Source of the DNA: Copromyces sp. CBS 386.78
Taxonomy: Eukaryota > Ascomycota > Sordariomycetes > Sordariales > Sordariaceae
Length of the DNA: 64,000 bases
NCBI GenBank assembly: GCA_030685235.1
Contig: MU839098.1
Location: forward strand, 248,001 to 312,000
Reading direction: 5' to 3'
Part shown: positions 1 through 12,100 of the stretch, piece after piece
How positions within the stretch are numbered: position 1 is the first letter of the stretch
How the letters are laid out: the number at the start of each line of letters is the position of its first letter
Translations under genes and position numbers: made by a program
The notes under the pieces: generated by a model
Told to the model about the DNA's origin: nothing
Database searches by the model: none
Seen by the model: the letters and a program-made list of their open reading frames with translations, nothing else

Positions 1-1149
1 AACCCATCGAACTCACCGTCGTGTGCACGCGCGTGATATTCAAAATGGTCGAAATCTCCTTGATCCCCTCTCCCTCCTTGCCGATTAACCACCCCCTCAT
101 TCCCTTCAGCTCCAGCTCAGCCGTCGGCAAGCCCACCGTACCGAACTTGTTCTTCAAGCGAGAGATGGTGATGCCGTTGAGTTCCGTGCCTCCCCTTTCT
201 CCTCCGGTGGGTGACACGAGGTCGGGGTTCCACCGCCTCATAGGCGCAAAGAAAGCCGACACCCCCATCCCCGGCCGCGTCTTGGCAAGTAAAATGGTCA
301 TTTGCGAATCGGTAGCCGAAGAAAACCATTTGAAGCCCGAGATGGACCAGGGGCCCAGGGGAATGTTTTCTTGTTTGCTTGCCAACGGCACTTCTTCTTC
401 CGAGTCCGTAGTAGTAGGGAACAACGGGTCATAAACAGCCACCGTCTCAGTCTGACTGACGTCCGACCCGCCCGTCCGCTCCGTCATCCACTGCCCCGAC
501 GTCCACGTATACCGCGGATCACGAGAAGTGAGGTGCTCATACGCATTCCGAAACACCCTCTTTTCCGTCTCGGACAAGTTCCCCGCCAGTTTGGGGGTGG
601 TCAAGTGTCGTTGCAACAAGCGCGCAGCACCGTCCTGCATCGCAGCCGGACACAGCGTGTTCGCGCACGAGGCTTCCCACAGGTGGCACCGCATGAACTG
701 GATCAGTCTCGCGTAGGGCCCGTTTTTGGAAGCAAAAGCCGGGTCGTAGTTGATGGCCACCACGCCGTTGGCGAAGCCGAATTCTTGCAGCTTGCGCCAG
801 CCTTCGGTCACGATCAACTCCTGTTTGGAGGAGGGACGGCCGAAGGCGTCGCGGCCTGAGCCGCGCAGATAGGGGACGTTGCGCTCGGAGTCGGTGATCC
901 AGTCGAAGATTTGGGGGTGAAGGACGGCGTCGCCTAGTTGACTGATTTCGGGGGTGGCGGAGGAGAGGAGGGTGGGGGGAAGGTAGACTTGATGAATAAT
1001 GGGTGTTAGATGGGAGTCATGGGGATGGGTGAGGTGAGGGGGATGAACCTACGTTTGGCTATCCGCTGGAGACTGACATCTTCGTGGAACTGGTTCTTGA
1101 TGATAGGCTGTTGCTGGATGAAACCTGTGTTTGCGCTTGAGGGTTCCAT
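1..1149 (-). CDS. Acyl-CoA dehydrogenase, AidB-like (3' end outside window)
   Basis: Flavin-dependent acyl-CoA dehydrogenase family; probably oxidises an acyl-CoA thioester, as in fatty-acid or branched-chain catabolism. Exon 1 is 1149-1053 (ATG at 1149) and exon 2 runs from 987 to the window edge; the 65-bp intron 988-1052 has donor GTAGGT and branch CTAACAC. Exon 2 is open through all 987 bases. It contains the family signature MTERTGGSDV, followed by a beta-domain with SGFKWFSSATDSQMT, then NKFGTVGLPTAELEL and GKEGEGIKEI leading into the C-terminal helical domain. The N-terminal QQPIIKNQFHEDVSLQR block and this spacing match the AidB/YdiO-like subgroup rather than classical short- or medium-chain enzymes. 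About 360 residues are visible; the C-terminal helices lie beyond base 1. Same strand as acu-3. The substrate cannot be told from sequence. Confidence 0.85.
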
Positions 1150-1869
1150 TTTGGCGGTTGATGAATGAGTGTCAGGTCAGTGAACTCGTACCAGCTGGTT
1201 CAACATCAAGATGAGTTCATGAGGAAGTCATGAGAGTGAGTAGTGACCGAGCTAGATGCTATTTAGGTCGGATAGAAGCGGTGCAGAGCACCTGATTGGC
1301 CTGCATCGTTGGGGGGATGTTCTAGGCTCGTGAAAGGAGCCGAGGTTCGTGGGTTTAGTGAACAATGATCGTTGCCAGGTGAGCATGTTCCCCTTTGGTG
1401 ATGGTTCCCTCGTACAACCCCTGACCCCTTCATCCTCCAATGAAAAGATCTGGGGAAGCGAAAGGGACAAACGCGGGGTACCAAGACCTGGGGATTTGGG
1501 GAAGTTGTTGAAATTGATTTCAAGTGGTTGATTATCCTCTTTTCTATGACGCTTTCAGTAGGAAAATTGGGAAAAGTCTCTTCGAGATTTTGAGCACCGG
1601 AGATTATCACCGGAAGGGTTCACTTTAAAAGAGTTGACCGAGACGCAAAAGAGTTTGGTCAAAAGATACAGCGTAGAAAATTTTGTATTTCCACCTTCCC
1701 ATATATGCGATCGCCGTTTGTCCTGTCATGTCCTGTTTGATATCCAGAAAAAAGAAAAGAAAAAGTAGACCGCCAAAAAAAATTGATAAAGAAAACCCCA
1801 GAAATGATATAACTCCCAAATCATTGCACCATCACACTCTAATCACATCACACACACACACACATACAT
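1150..1869. other. Intergenic region between acu-3 3' end and acyl-CoA dehydrogenase start
   Basis: No supported gene. It holds the 3' flank of acu-3 (with a CA repeat) and the upstream region of the acyl-CoA dehydrogenase gene. Short open frames here do not look coding. Confidence 0.6.
1849..1864. repeat. (CA)8 microsatellite
   Basis: Uninterrupted CA dinucleotide run just downstream of the acu-3 stop codon, in the presumed 3' UTR. A potential length polymorphism; no functional claim. Confidence 0.9.
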
Positions 1870-3644
1870 CTATTTGAACTGATCCTCAGTGACACCCTTG
1901 CCCATCGCCGCCGTGGAGCTGATGCCACCGGTGACCATCTTCTGCATCTCATCGATGTACGTGGCGCCCGACCACTTCTGGTGCTTGACGACATCGACGC
2001 CGGTCTCGATCTCGGGCTCCTGGACGAGCTCGCCGTAGGCGCGCATGCCGATCTTGCTGTACGCCTTGGCGAACTGGTCGCTGATGAGCGCCGTGGTGTG
2101 CAGACCCGCGAGGGTGATGAACTGCCAGCAGTAGCCGAGCTTGGCGAGGCGGCGGATGTAGGTCTCCTGCTCGTCGCGGTCCATGGCCGTCTTCCAGTTG
2201 AAAGAGGGGGAGAGGTTGTAGGCGAGCTTCTGCTCGGGCCAGACGGCGTGCACGCCCTTGGCGAACTCCTCGGCCTGAGCGTAGTCGGGGAGTTTGGACT
2301 CCATCCAGATGGCGTCGCAGTAGGGGGCGTAGGAGATGGCGCGGTTGATGGAGCAGTCGCAGCCACCCTTGAGGCGGTAGTAACCCTCGCGGGTACGGGG
2401 AGAGTCCCAGTCGAAGAAGATCTCCTGGCCGAGGAGCTGGCGGGCGATGGCGCGGGCCTCGCGGTTGGACATCTGCTTGCCCTTGACGGCGGCCTGGTAC
2501 TTGGCGGCGAGGTCCTTGCCGTTGGAGAAGTTGCCCTTGGCGATGACGTCAAGGACGGCCTCGTCGAAGCGCTTGAGGTTGGCCTTGGCGAGCCAGTCGT
2601 CCTCGATGGCCTGGAGCTGGGCGCCGTTCTTGCCGGCGGCCTCAGCCTTCATCATGAGCTCAGCGAGGGGCTCGACGTCGGGGTTGGTGCACCCGAGGAT
2701 GAAAGCGTGGTCGCGGGGATCGATGGTGGTGGTGATGAGAGTGGCGGCCTCGGCATCGGTACGGGCAATGCAGAGGAGGTCGGAGCCCATGATATCAGCC
2801 TGGGCACGGATGGCGACGAGGCGGTTGATGTGCTCCTGAATGGGGACGAGGACCTTGCCGGCCATGTGACCGCACTTCTTGGTACCAGGGGCCTGGTCCT
2901 CAATGTGAATACCGGCAGCACCCTTCTCAATGAAGAGCTTGGTGAGCTTCATGACGGCGGTAAGACCACCGTGACCGGTATCGGCATCGGCAATGATAGG
3001 GCGGAGGTAGTCGTAGTTGGCGAGCTTCTCGCGCTGGGCCTTGGGGACGGAGAGACGCTCCTGGCGCTGCTTGCGGTCGTGGAAGAGCTGGGCCATGAAG
3101 AGGTGGCCAACCTTGTTGGGGACGGTTGTCTGAATTCTGATATCAGTATGGTAGGACTCAAATGGCTTGCTCTCGCTGAGAAACTCACGTAGGGGTAGTC
3201 AGCAAGATCCGGGCCGGGCTCATCAGAAGCGGAGGCGGTCGAGGATGATTGCCAGCCGGAAACGTAGACAGTATCGAGGTACTTGGCCATCTGGGTCACC
3301 ATGGTGGGCTCCAAGCAGCCGTATGTGTAAGAGGCATCGCGCTTCTGTTTGTAGAGCGAGTTTGTCAGTGACTTTGTTCCCCTCAAGTCTTCCAATGGCA
3401 TGTGGTTACTAACAGCGAAGCGGTCCTCGAGGATGTTCCAAAGCTTCTTGGCCTGGGCGTTGCTGGCATACTCGATCTTGAGGTTTCCACGCTTGGAGAC
3501 GATCTGCTCAGCGGTGAAAGGGCGCTTGGTCTGCCTCCAGCGCGAGTCGCTCCACCACTTCTTGACCTCCTCGACCTCCTTGGCGAAAAGCTTGTCCTCG
3601 AGAGCGGGATCCACGGCGGGGTTGACCATGTTGTTGGCAGCCAT
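1870..3644 (-). CDS. acu-3: Isocitrate lyase
   Basis: Cleaves isocitrate to glyoxylate and succinate, the first step of the glyoxylate bypass, needed for growth on acetate and fatty acids; in Neurospora it acts in glyoxysome-like microbodies. Three exons: 3644-3414, 3344-3189 and 3129-1870. The introns are 3345-3413 (69 bp, donor GTTAGT, no in-frame stop, so retention would add 23 residues) and 3130-3188 (59 bp, GTGAGT). Spliced product 548 residues, the length I recall for N. crassa ACU-3. The catalytic loop KKCGH is present (within [11 protein letters not shown]), as are the usual N-terminal [19 protein letters not shown] and the inserted domain typical of eukaryotic forms. The C-terminus (VTEDQFK) is not a canonical SKL-type PTS1, so import must rely on another signal. 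Codon use is strongly biased (highly expressed gene), which creates long open frames on the opposite strand. Confidence 0.97.
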
Positions 3645-4907
3645 TATGGGCGGTTGTGATGTGGAAGAAACGTCAAAAAAAGGGGTATAATAGAGATTAA
3701 AACGCGAGACAACACAACGTCTAGTGTGTGTAGTTGATGTCGTGGATATCTAGTACCTAGCACTCAAAGCAAGGACGGTATAAAGGATGATGTCGTGGGG
3801 ATGGGTAAGAGTTCAAGGTGGTGGTGTTGACTTGAAACTCGGAGTCGGTTGATGTGATACAGAATAGTAAGAACAAAGAAAGCCGGGAGGAAAAGGAATT
3901 GGGGGGACCAAGTTCTTAAGAAAAGAACCGAGGAAGCAGAGCCCCAAACATATGAATCAGGAACACCGGTCACAGGAAGCAGGTTCGACGGTGATACGGG
4001 CTGGACCCGGAGCGTGGGTGCCATGACTGGTCTCGTCTTCTTCCCCAGGCATCCCCATCCCATCTCCATCGATCCCCACGATCAGGGGGTTGGATGGAGG
4101 ATGTCGGGGACATGGCAACATTGGGGAAGCGAAGATGGGGGAATAGCCGCTAGACCGAGCTCTCCCGACATATCTCAGAGAACTGAACTCTCGGGGTTTC
4201 GACATTTCTGACGGTCAGTCGAATGCCCGGATATCATTGGCGACCGGACCTGAGGACCTTGACAACTTTCTGGACGTGTCTGACTCGACATCGGTCTGAA
4301 AGAGACCAGTATGCAACGATCCGTGTGGAGCCGTCCCCGGGGTACTGTGGGCGAATATACAGTACGGGGTTGCGCGAACCATGTTTTGGGCCTCGGGAGC
4401 TGTACACGTTGTACATGGCTTTGACGAGGTAACTTACCTATCCCGAGACTGATTGGTGCCTTGAGGTTGTCACGAATATTTGCTGTGTCGCGTGCTGAGG
4501 ACGGGCACAAGCAAGGGCGGGACAGAATCGGGGGACCTTTTTTCTTAAGTCCTATCCCATCCTTGGCCCCTCAACTTTCGTCAAGCCGATGATGATGATG
4601 CACCCAAGTCGAACCTCGGACCAGTCAGAAGACGTGCTGGGACTGGGCCGCATCCAAAAAGAGGAAGACATGGGAGAACCCCCCTTTCCACTTGGCCGAG
4701 CCATGTCTCGGTGCAACCCCACATCTTTCCATGCCAACCAACCCAGGTCCCAGCCAGCCATACATGCCCCGTAACCCGTGAACCGAATTACCGAATGCCG
4801 GGACCTTGTCCATCATTTTAAAACGACGACAACATACTCGTCGGTTAGGTTGATGTGGGCCTCGCTTACATAACAAGCCAACCGACTCTAGGCTCCTCCC
4901 AGAATCG
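3645..4907. promoter_or_regulatory. acu-3 upstream region
   Basis: About 1.26 kb of ordinary GC composition between the acu-3 start codon and the RIP-mutated element. No gene supported. It should contain the acetate-responsive acu-3 promoter; established knowledge is that acu genes are controlled by the FacB-type Zn2Cys6 activator ACU-15, but I could not assign individual binding sites with confidence. Confidence 0.5.
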
Positions 4908-4957
4908 GTCTTTTTACCTATAACGCGCAACCTCTATAACGGTTAGATATCTATACA
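4908..4957 (+). repeat. Left terminal inverted repeat of RIP'd transposon
   Basis: Begins GTCTTTTTACCTATAACGCG. It pairs with the reverse complement of 7973-8022 at 46 of 50 positions. Two of the four differences are CpA versus TpA and one is CpG versus TpG, as expected from RIP acting on one copy. Confidence 0.85.
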
Positions 4958-7900
4958 ATATAATAACATCGCCAGTTTTTACTATACTACACTATGAATA
5001 GTATTAATTTGCTCGTCTCGTTGAGCTCTATCTTTTACATATATTTTCAATATACTTATATTTAATTCTGACGTTGTATCCCGGGCAGAGAAGGCTACCC
5101 GCTACTTTCTTACAGGCCAGACTGCCACAATTACCCGGGCCACCACTATACGGTTAAAAGCTAATACAAAGGCTAGAAATAAGGGAAAGATTACGTATAA
5201 AAGTGCTAGGAAACAGTTTGACGTTAGTAAAATTATTGTTAAAAAATACGTAATATTTATTAGAAATAGGAAGCCGTTGCTAACGGGTATAGATACCTAT
5301 CGACCGCTAATATTAATTGTAGAGGAGGATAAGGTATTCAATATTATAATCTAGATCGTTAACCGCGGGTTATTTCTTCTAAATAATTCCTCTTTCGTTA
5401 AACTAATTAATTAGCTACAGACTCAACAGATATACCCTCCTTCTACTAATATCTATAGAAGGTAGCCTATAGAGTAGCGTAAATAATATCTAAAGTTCGA
5501 ATTTAAAATAGCCAATTTTAAGGATATAAAAAGGATAAGCGCTAAAGTTCAATTAAATTCCTTCGAAGACCAGTTTAAAGAGGTAAAGGCTATATACGAT
5601 AGCTTTAATATTAAGGAAGAGAACGTTTAGAATATAAATAAATCCCCTTTTTAAGTAGGGGAAATAAAGGGAGTTATAAAAGTATATCCCCCTATATTAA
5701 TCTATTATATATCCCTATACTAATTAATATTTAAATAGGTACTTTCTATAAAGAATAGAATTCGTATAAGGAAGGTTATTTTTAACCTTAATAATAAAGA
5801 GAATCTTATTACTATTAATATTATATCTACTATAGTAAAGAATATCCCATCTTTTTTAATATTTAAAGTATAAATTATAGTAAATTATCTATACTCTACG
5901 TAACTATATTACGTAACTATGTATAATTAACGTTAATTATAATTAAATTAACTAGATTTATAGGTACAAAGTAATATATAGGCTAGTTACGAGGTTGATC
6001 TAGACGTCGTTATTATAAATATTATAATTAAATATAATAATACCTATTGTATACTATAGTGGATAAAGTATTTTAATAAGTACTCGTTTAGATTATCTCC
6101 TTCCTTTAATGGTTATACTATCGACGAATAGTTCAACCTATTACTAGATTGCCTACCTCCTTTCGAAAGACTAGAGCCTTCTAAAGGCGATAGAGTAATT
6201 GCTAGCGTTACGACTATTACGAAATTAAAAGTATATAGGGTATTATTTATAAATAGGTTTGAAGCCTATAAGGATTTATAAATCCTATAATACTATAATA
6301 CTTTTAATATTATCCCTTTTACGCTACCCTTATATATTAGCTACGTACTTTAATTACTTGATATAGGGGTTTATTAAGTAATTAAAAAAGTTTACTAAAA
6401 GGCTCTAGTAAATAAAATCTCTAATAGAGCTATTAATATCAACCGTACAATTTTTCTAAATAATTAGAAGAAAATTAAAGAGGTTAGATTTATACGTAGT
6501 AATATTTATAAAGGATGGGAAAAGATAAAGCTTTAGCTACTTAGACTAGACGTACTATTTAATTAGCTACGTAAGGTTGTGAAAGTACGGTAAGAACCCT
6601 TCTTTCTTAAACGCTTTAAAGTTATTATACTTCGTAAAATATTACGTACCCTCGAGTCTCCAACTATCTAGAAACGGCTTAATATAGCGAGCTCACCGCT
6701 TCGTAATAGTATTACCAATATTAAAATTGTTCTACGGGTATTTATTAACTCCTAGAAACTATTATTTAACTAATAGGAATTCTATAAGCGCCATATAGAG
6801 GTAGAAGCTTAGAAGTAGAACCTTCGTAAGTATATAGCTATTAGTAATAGAGCGTATTCAAAGGAGGTTCTTAATACTAAAGTCGCTACTAAACGGTTAG
6901 TTAATATAGAGGAGGAGTTGAAGGAAACTTAGCGTACCAATATAGTTTTTATTAAGAAGGTCGCTCTCGATAAAAACCCTAGTCTTAAATAGTAGCTACT
7001 ACGTAAGGTTAAGGCTAAGAAAAAGGTTAAGGCTAAGAAAAAGGTTGCGCTTAAGCTAATTAATATTAAGGATATCCTTAACGATAACGGCTTCATTAAT
7101 ATTATTATAGACTACTTAGAGTACAATATTATATTTAAAATAAAAGAAGGATAGGACGAAGCTATTACGGATAATGCCCGCTACGAATTTATAGGTAAGT
7201 TAGCGTAGTAATAAGGCCTAGACTATTCGTATTATATACTAAAAATAAGGGTATAGAAGAAAGCCTAATCAATAGAGTAGGATCTAAATACCTTCCTAGC
7301 CAATATTGAAAATAAGGAGGATACTCGTTTTAAAGCTACTAATAAAATTACCCTCCTTATAATATATAAGGACTTCGTACCTTTTAAAACGTATAATAAA
7401 AAGCGTACTAAAAAGATTCGTAGGGGGAGTATATCGTTAATCGAAATTTATTTAAGTAATGAGGGTATAGATATCCCTAGCGAACTGCCCGTTATATACC
7501 CTCATTTAATTAGTATACGTAATACAGTACTGGCTAGGCTATTGTTTAGACCGTTTGCCTTAATACTATACATTCCTAGAAAGAAATTTAAAAAGGGGAA
7601 GGAAAAGGCTATAGACTTTAATGAGGGGGAGGGAGAGGGAGGGGGGGAGGCCATAGTAACTATTATAGTAGCAGGCAAGAAATTAAAGGTATTTATAAGC
7701 CGTATAAGGGTAACCGTTACCGTACTAGATGATTCTTCTAATAATAATAGTAATAATAATAGAGAAGGGGGGAAAGAAGAGGAAGAGTTGGATATTATAA
7801 TATGAGGGCACGAAGGTGTAGTGCACGGACTACTTGTATTTCAAAATACTATAACGCACATTACGATATCTTTTTAATAAAAGTAAATATATTACTGAAT

Positions 7901-7972
7901 ACGGGTAATTGAGAGCTTTATTTTATATATTTTATTATATTTACAGCTAATCTGGTAATGGAGTTATGGTTG

Positions 7973-8022
7973 TGTGTAGATATCTGACCGTTATAGAGTT
8001 TGCGCATTATAGGTAAAAAGAC
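7973..8022 (-). repeat. Right terminal inverted repeat of RIP'd transposon
   Basis: Reverse complement begins GTCTTTTTACCTATAATGCG and matches the left repeat at 4908-4957. Normal base composition resumes immediately outside 8022, so the element boundary and the RIP boundary coincide. Confidence 0.85.
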
Positions 8023-9107
8023 TGACTTTCAGAGGGACGAGGAGAGGCGGTTGGTTGGCGAAGCGGATCTACCTAACCGACGAATAAGGGGCAATTGGTA
8101 CAGCACATCTGGTGACTCTTTTTTGGCAATTTGTTATGAGGTGCTGTTCAGTTGTTGTTGACTTGCTGTTGTTGCTGGAGCCCCGCCTGTAAATATCCAC
8201 ATGCTGCCATGTCTAACACGGGCATAAGGGTCATCTTGCAATGTCACGTTGCCCAATGCGCATATACACTACAGTGAACGAATCTGTCACTGTCATCTCA
8301 TAGTGACATGACTGACTACAACTGGATAGCCTCACGATCCATCTCCTCTTTGTTGTCAAATTATAAAGCCCCAGCCTGGGGAAACAGGACAAGAACAAGA
8401 AAAGAATCCCCACCGCTGGCATGTGAAAGATGCGTCATAGGTAGCCGTAGCGGTACCCTCAGCGCCCCACTACTGGGTCAACAAGGGCCAAGGGCAATCG
8501 CCCTTTTGACCTGGACCTCGGTCAACTTTTCAGTGACCCCTGCCACTCAGCCCACCCTGGTCCCAAGGCGAAACACAACCCATGAAAGCTGGTGGTGATG
8601 ATGTTCCTGATATATCGATTTGTTCGACAGCGGGCCGCCCTTCGTAGACAACAAAAAGGAACTGACAGAAAGAAAGTAATTCCGAGACGACTGACTGCTA
8701 GACATGCATCACATGCACAGCTAACGCATTATTCCCATGTGCTTGTGCTTCTGTAGCACGACCGTTACCGTTTGTAGCCGGGGAAACGACAAAGTGTCAA
8801 GCCACATGACAGACAATCGACAACACCATTGCCATCGTACCAGACCTTGTATTATTTGCCAGTGCCAAATCCTACTGGTCGGTGGTTGATTGCATGCAAG
8901 GAATAATATCAAACGGTCAGAAAAGACTTTACACCACCACCACCACACCGTTCCGACCAAGGTCCGCGTCTCGTATATACGCCGGAAACCCACTTTGGTC
9001 CTGAATAACCAAAACTGCTGTAACTGACTGCAGGGGTATAGTGCCAGAAAGTCAAGACATGTCAGAAACGCCACGCCACGCCACGTGAGAACTTGTTCAA
9101 CAAAAAA
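8023..9107. other. Intergenic region, 3' flank of the SNF2 gene
   Basis: Unique-looking sequence of normal composition between the RIP'd element and the SNF2 gene's stop codon. No supported gene, RNA or repeat seen. Confidence 0.5.
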
Positions 9108-12100
9108 TCAGAGTTCATCGTCTTCATCATCCTCGTCATCATACAGGAAAATTGTCGTGACCTTTTTCTGCCCCGCCGCCGCCGTCGCCCGTGCCGTTTT
9201 GTCAAACGACGTCCCGGCGCCCATGGTAGCCGCCGTCCGTGATTGCTCCTCCGTCTTGACGGCCACGGCATCAGCCTCATCAGCCTTCGGCACCGGTTCA
9301 GAAGCTGAGGCACTAGCGCAACGGTTCGTTCCCTGCCGAGCCCCGTATCCGAGAGCTCCGGATCCCCGGAGTGGGTCCTCCACCTCGCCTCTCTCCGTTG
9401 CGCCGGCGACCGCTCTTTTCTCGGCGATCTTGCCTTTCGTCACCAATGCAACTCCGGCATTTGTCGACTTTGACTCACCTAAAATCTCCATTTCCATCGG
9501 GACCGCTTTTTCGACATCAAGATCAACAGTCTCATCATCATCATCGGTCTTTACCATGGTTGACTCATCCTCCATCTCTTTCTTTGCTTCCAGCTTCGCC
9601 AATTCCTGCTCCAGCAGCTTGACCTCTCGCCGCCTGTAAAAAGTATCCAAGCAATTCCGCCGCTGCTCTTGCGTCCAGCTTTCCACAACCAGCGCAAAGT
9701 CGGTCGCGTTCTGAAACCCAAACTCCTTCGCCATTGAACAGAACTGCCGTCTCCTGACATTTTCGGGCGGGTTGAATTTGTAATGCATCCTAAGCATCTT
9801 CTTCTTCGGCGCCGGCCCGTTTAGGTCTTCTTCGTCCTCCTCGTCGTCGTCGTCGTCATCATCATCATCGCTGTTGTCTGTACCGTCTGCGAACAGGGCG
9901 TTATTGACGCCTGGAAAGAGCTGACTGTCCGTAGCGTTGGCTGCAAGTTCGGCGCGCCGTGATAGTTGCGCCTCGACTTTGCTGGTGCCGATGACCTCGG
10001 AGTTTTCATGCGTGTACTCGACGCCGGCCGAGGCGAGGATGGCGGCAATGGCATCGCTTTTTGGCTTTTTGGACTTGCCGGCTTCAAGCAGTTTGTCCGG
10101 GTCCTCTGCAGTGACGAGCTTTGCAAGTGAGCTCATGCCCGTCTCATCGTCGTGTTCCTCGCTTTCCTTCTTGATGAAGTCTAACTCTTCATCTTCGTCC
10201 TTGGCGGCCTTTTCCAGGTCGATATCGGTGAGGTTGACACCGGCCTTGGCCTCGGCGATGTTGGTCTTGTTGACAATGTCCCTGAGCACGACTTGGTCGG
10301 CGTGGAAAGTGAACAGATTTTCCAGGCCAAAGAGCTCGCCCTTCTTGTTCTTGTCCCTCTGGACACCCTTGAAGTAGCGCCGTTCGTTGGACGCGTTGTA
10401 ACCAATGTTAGCCTGCTGCTGTTTATAGATCTGCCGGGCATAGACGATCTCTTCGATGGTACCAGCCGAGACCAACCGGAACACATCCACGTCTCGGATC
10501 TGGCCGATTCGGTAAGCACGATCCTGGGCCTGCAAATCGTAAGATGGGTTCCAGTGCGGGTCAAAGATGACCACCTTGTTCGCCGACGTGATGTTTAAGC
10601 CGACGCCTCCCGCTTTGGTGGAGATGAGGAAAACAAACTGTCGGGAATCCGTATTGAACTCGTCCACGACCCGTTGTCGTTCTTCGTAGCTGAGTGAACC
10701 GTCGAGAAAGCTGACATTGTAGCTGGTGTTATGGAAGAGATGCTGCAGGATACGCAGCAATCGCACGCTGTGGCTGAAAATAAGTGCTTTGTCTCCGCTC
10801 TCGTGCCAGAAGCGCAGAAGCTTTCTCAAGATCTTCCATTTCCCGCAGAACTCCGGGTCTGCGAGGGTGAGCATGGAGTCCCGCTTATCGTAAAGCTCTT
10901 TCCACGTGTCTGGAGCGCACGTCTGGAGCACGTTAAGCTCCGAACGCTGCTTGTCATTGGGATCGGAAGAGGAAGGGATGAGTAACGTTAAATGATTCGC
11001 GATTTTCTGGCAGGTAATGATGGCTGGAAAGACATAGGTCTTCCACGACCGACCATCACTCAAGGTTTTGTAGCAACAAAACCCTCCAGCTCGCCCAGAG
11101 CGACAATCACACGGATGGTAGGCATTGAGGATGTAAGTGACTTGTTCTCCGTCCAAGAAATTCTCGTAGGCGCTGCGTTGAAGGTCTGTTAAGGGGCAGA
11201 ACACACTGCATGGTATCAGTCAGAACGGGAAGCTGCTTGCTTTCCTTGGATGCGAACGGTCAACTTACACCTTGTCGCTCTTCTTCGGAAGTTGATGAGC
11301 AATCAGACTCTTCATGCGGCGGAGGAAGAACTCTGGAAGGAGGTTCTGCACCAACTTCTTTGCGGTCGTACGGGCAATGCTGAGCTGTTTGAGCGTCGCA
11401 TCATGGGATTGGCCTGCTGTCAGGGGCTTTGTTATAGACTCATTCCATTCGGCCCTTGTCCCAAAATGCCCCGGGTTCGTCCAGTTCAGGAGTGTCCAAA
11501 GCTCTTCGTATCTGTTCTGAATCGCGGTACCGGTTAATCCAATCCGGCACATGGCGTTGATCTTGTCCATTGCGCGAGTGGTTTCGGACACATTATTCTT
11601 CAGGATGTGGCACTCGTCCGCCACAACACAGTCCCACTCAACAGTGTTAACTGCTTCATGGCAGTTCCTGTACGTATCGTAGGTCGTGACCATGACCTCA
11701 AGACGTCCTGCTCTGGCTGACTGCAGTACATCTTCCCGATTTGATCCATGGTACACGTCGACATGCCACCACCCCCATCGGTTGAGCTCGTTCTTCCAAT
11801 TCTGGATAAGGGATCCAGGACAGACAATGATGACTCTCGGATACCAGAGATCGCCAGCACGTCGCATTTTTCGCATCCTTTTCGCATCGCGCTCGTCTCC
11901 TGTCTTGCCAAATGCTGCCGTAAGAAACGCAGCCACTTGCACAGTCTTCCCCAGACCCATATCATCGCCGAGAATGCAGCCTCGCTGGTAGACGAACTTT
12001 TGGTGAAGAAACTTGACGCCTTCCACTTGATAGTCGCGGAGATATTGCGCGATACAAGCAGGGATGGTACCGGCTGAGTACTCGAGCTCGACGTCCTTGT

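Larger units (their letters stand above)
4908..8022 (+). mobile_element. RIP-mutated pogo/Fot1-type (Tc1/mariner superfamily) DNA transposon relic
   Basis: A 3.1-kb AT/TpA-rich block flanked by 50-bp imperfect terminal inverted repeats. On the + strand the decayed frame still shows transposase landmarks: a CENP-B/pogo-like region around 5270-5345 (LLTGIDTYRPLILIVEEDK); the block before the first catalytic Asp around 5580-5665 (NIKEENV, stop, NINKSPF, stop, VGEIKG), which aligns with the family's N-FDETGF-MG motif; and around 6306-6420 NIIPFTLPLYISYVL, stop, LLDIGVY, the pogo/Fot1 LPPHTSHVLQPLDVGVF block. Many in-frame stops (TAA/TAG where CAA/CAG/TGG is expected) are the CpA-to-TpA signature of RIP. 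No functional product is possible. The 3' third (7200-7805) has an open, purine-rich frame of unclear origin. I saw no TA duplication at the ends. Punt, a RIP-mutated Fot1-like relic, is the known precedent in N. crassa. Confidence 0.85.

Noticed and set aside
1981..3192. 403-codon open frame on the + strand opposite acu-3
   Set aside because: Mirror image of a strongly codon-biased isocitrate lyase; low-complexity Gly/Leu/Asp/Val translation, no domain.
7542..7805. 87-codon ORF in the AT-rich block as a host gene
   Set aside because: Lies inside the inverted-repeat-bounded RIP'd element with the element's composition; not a host gene.
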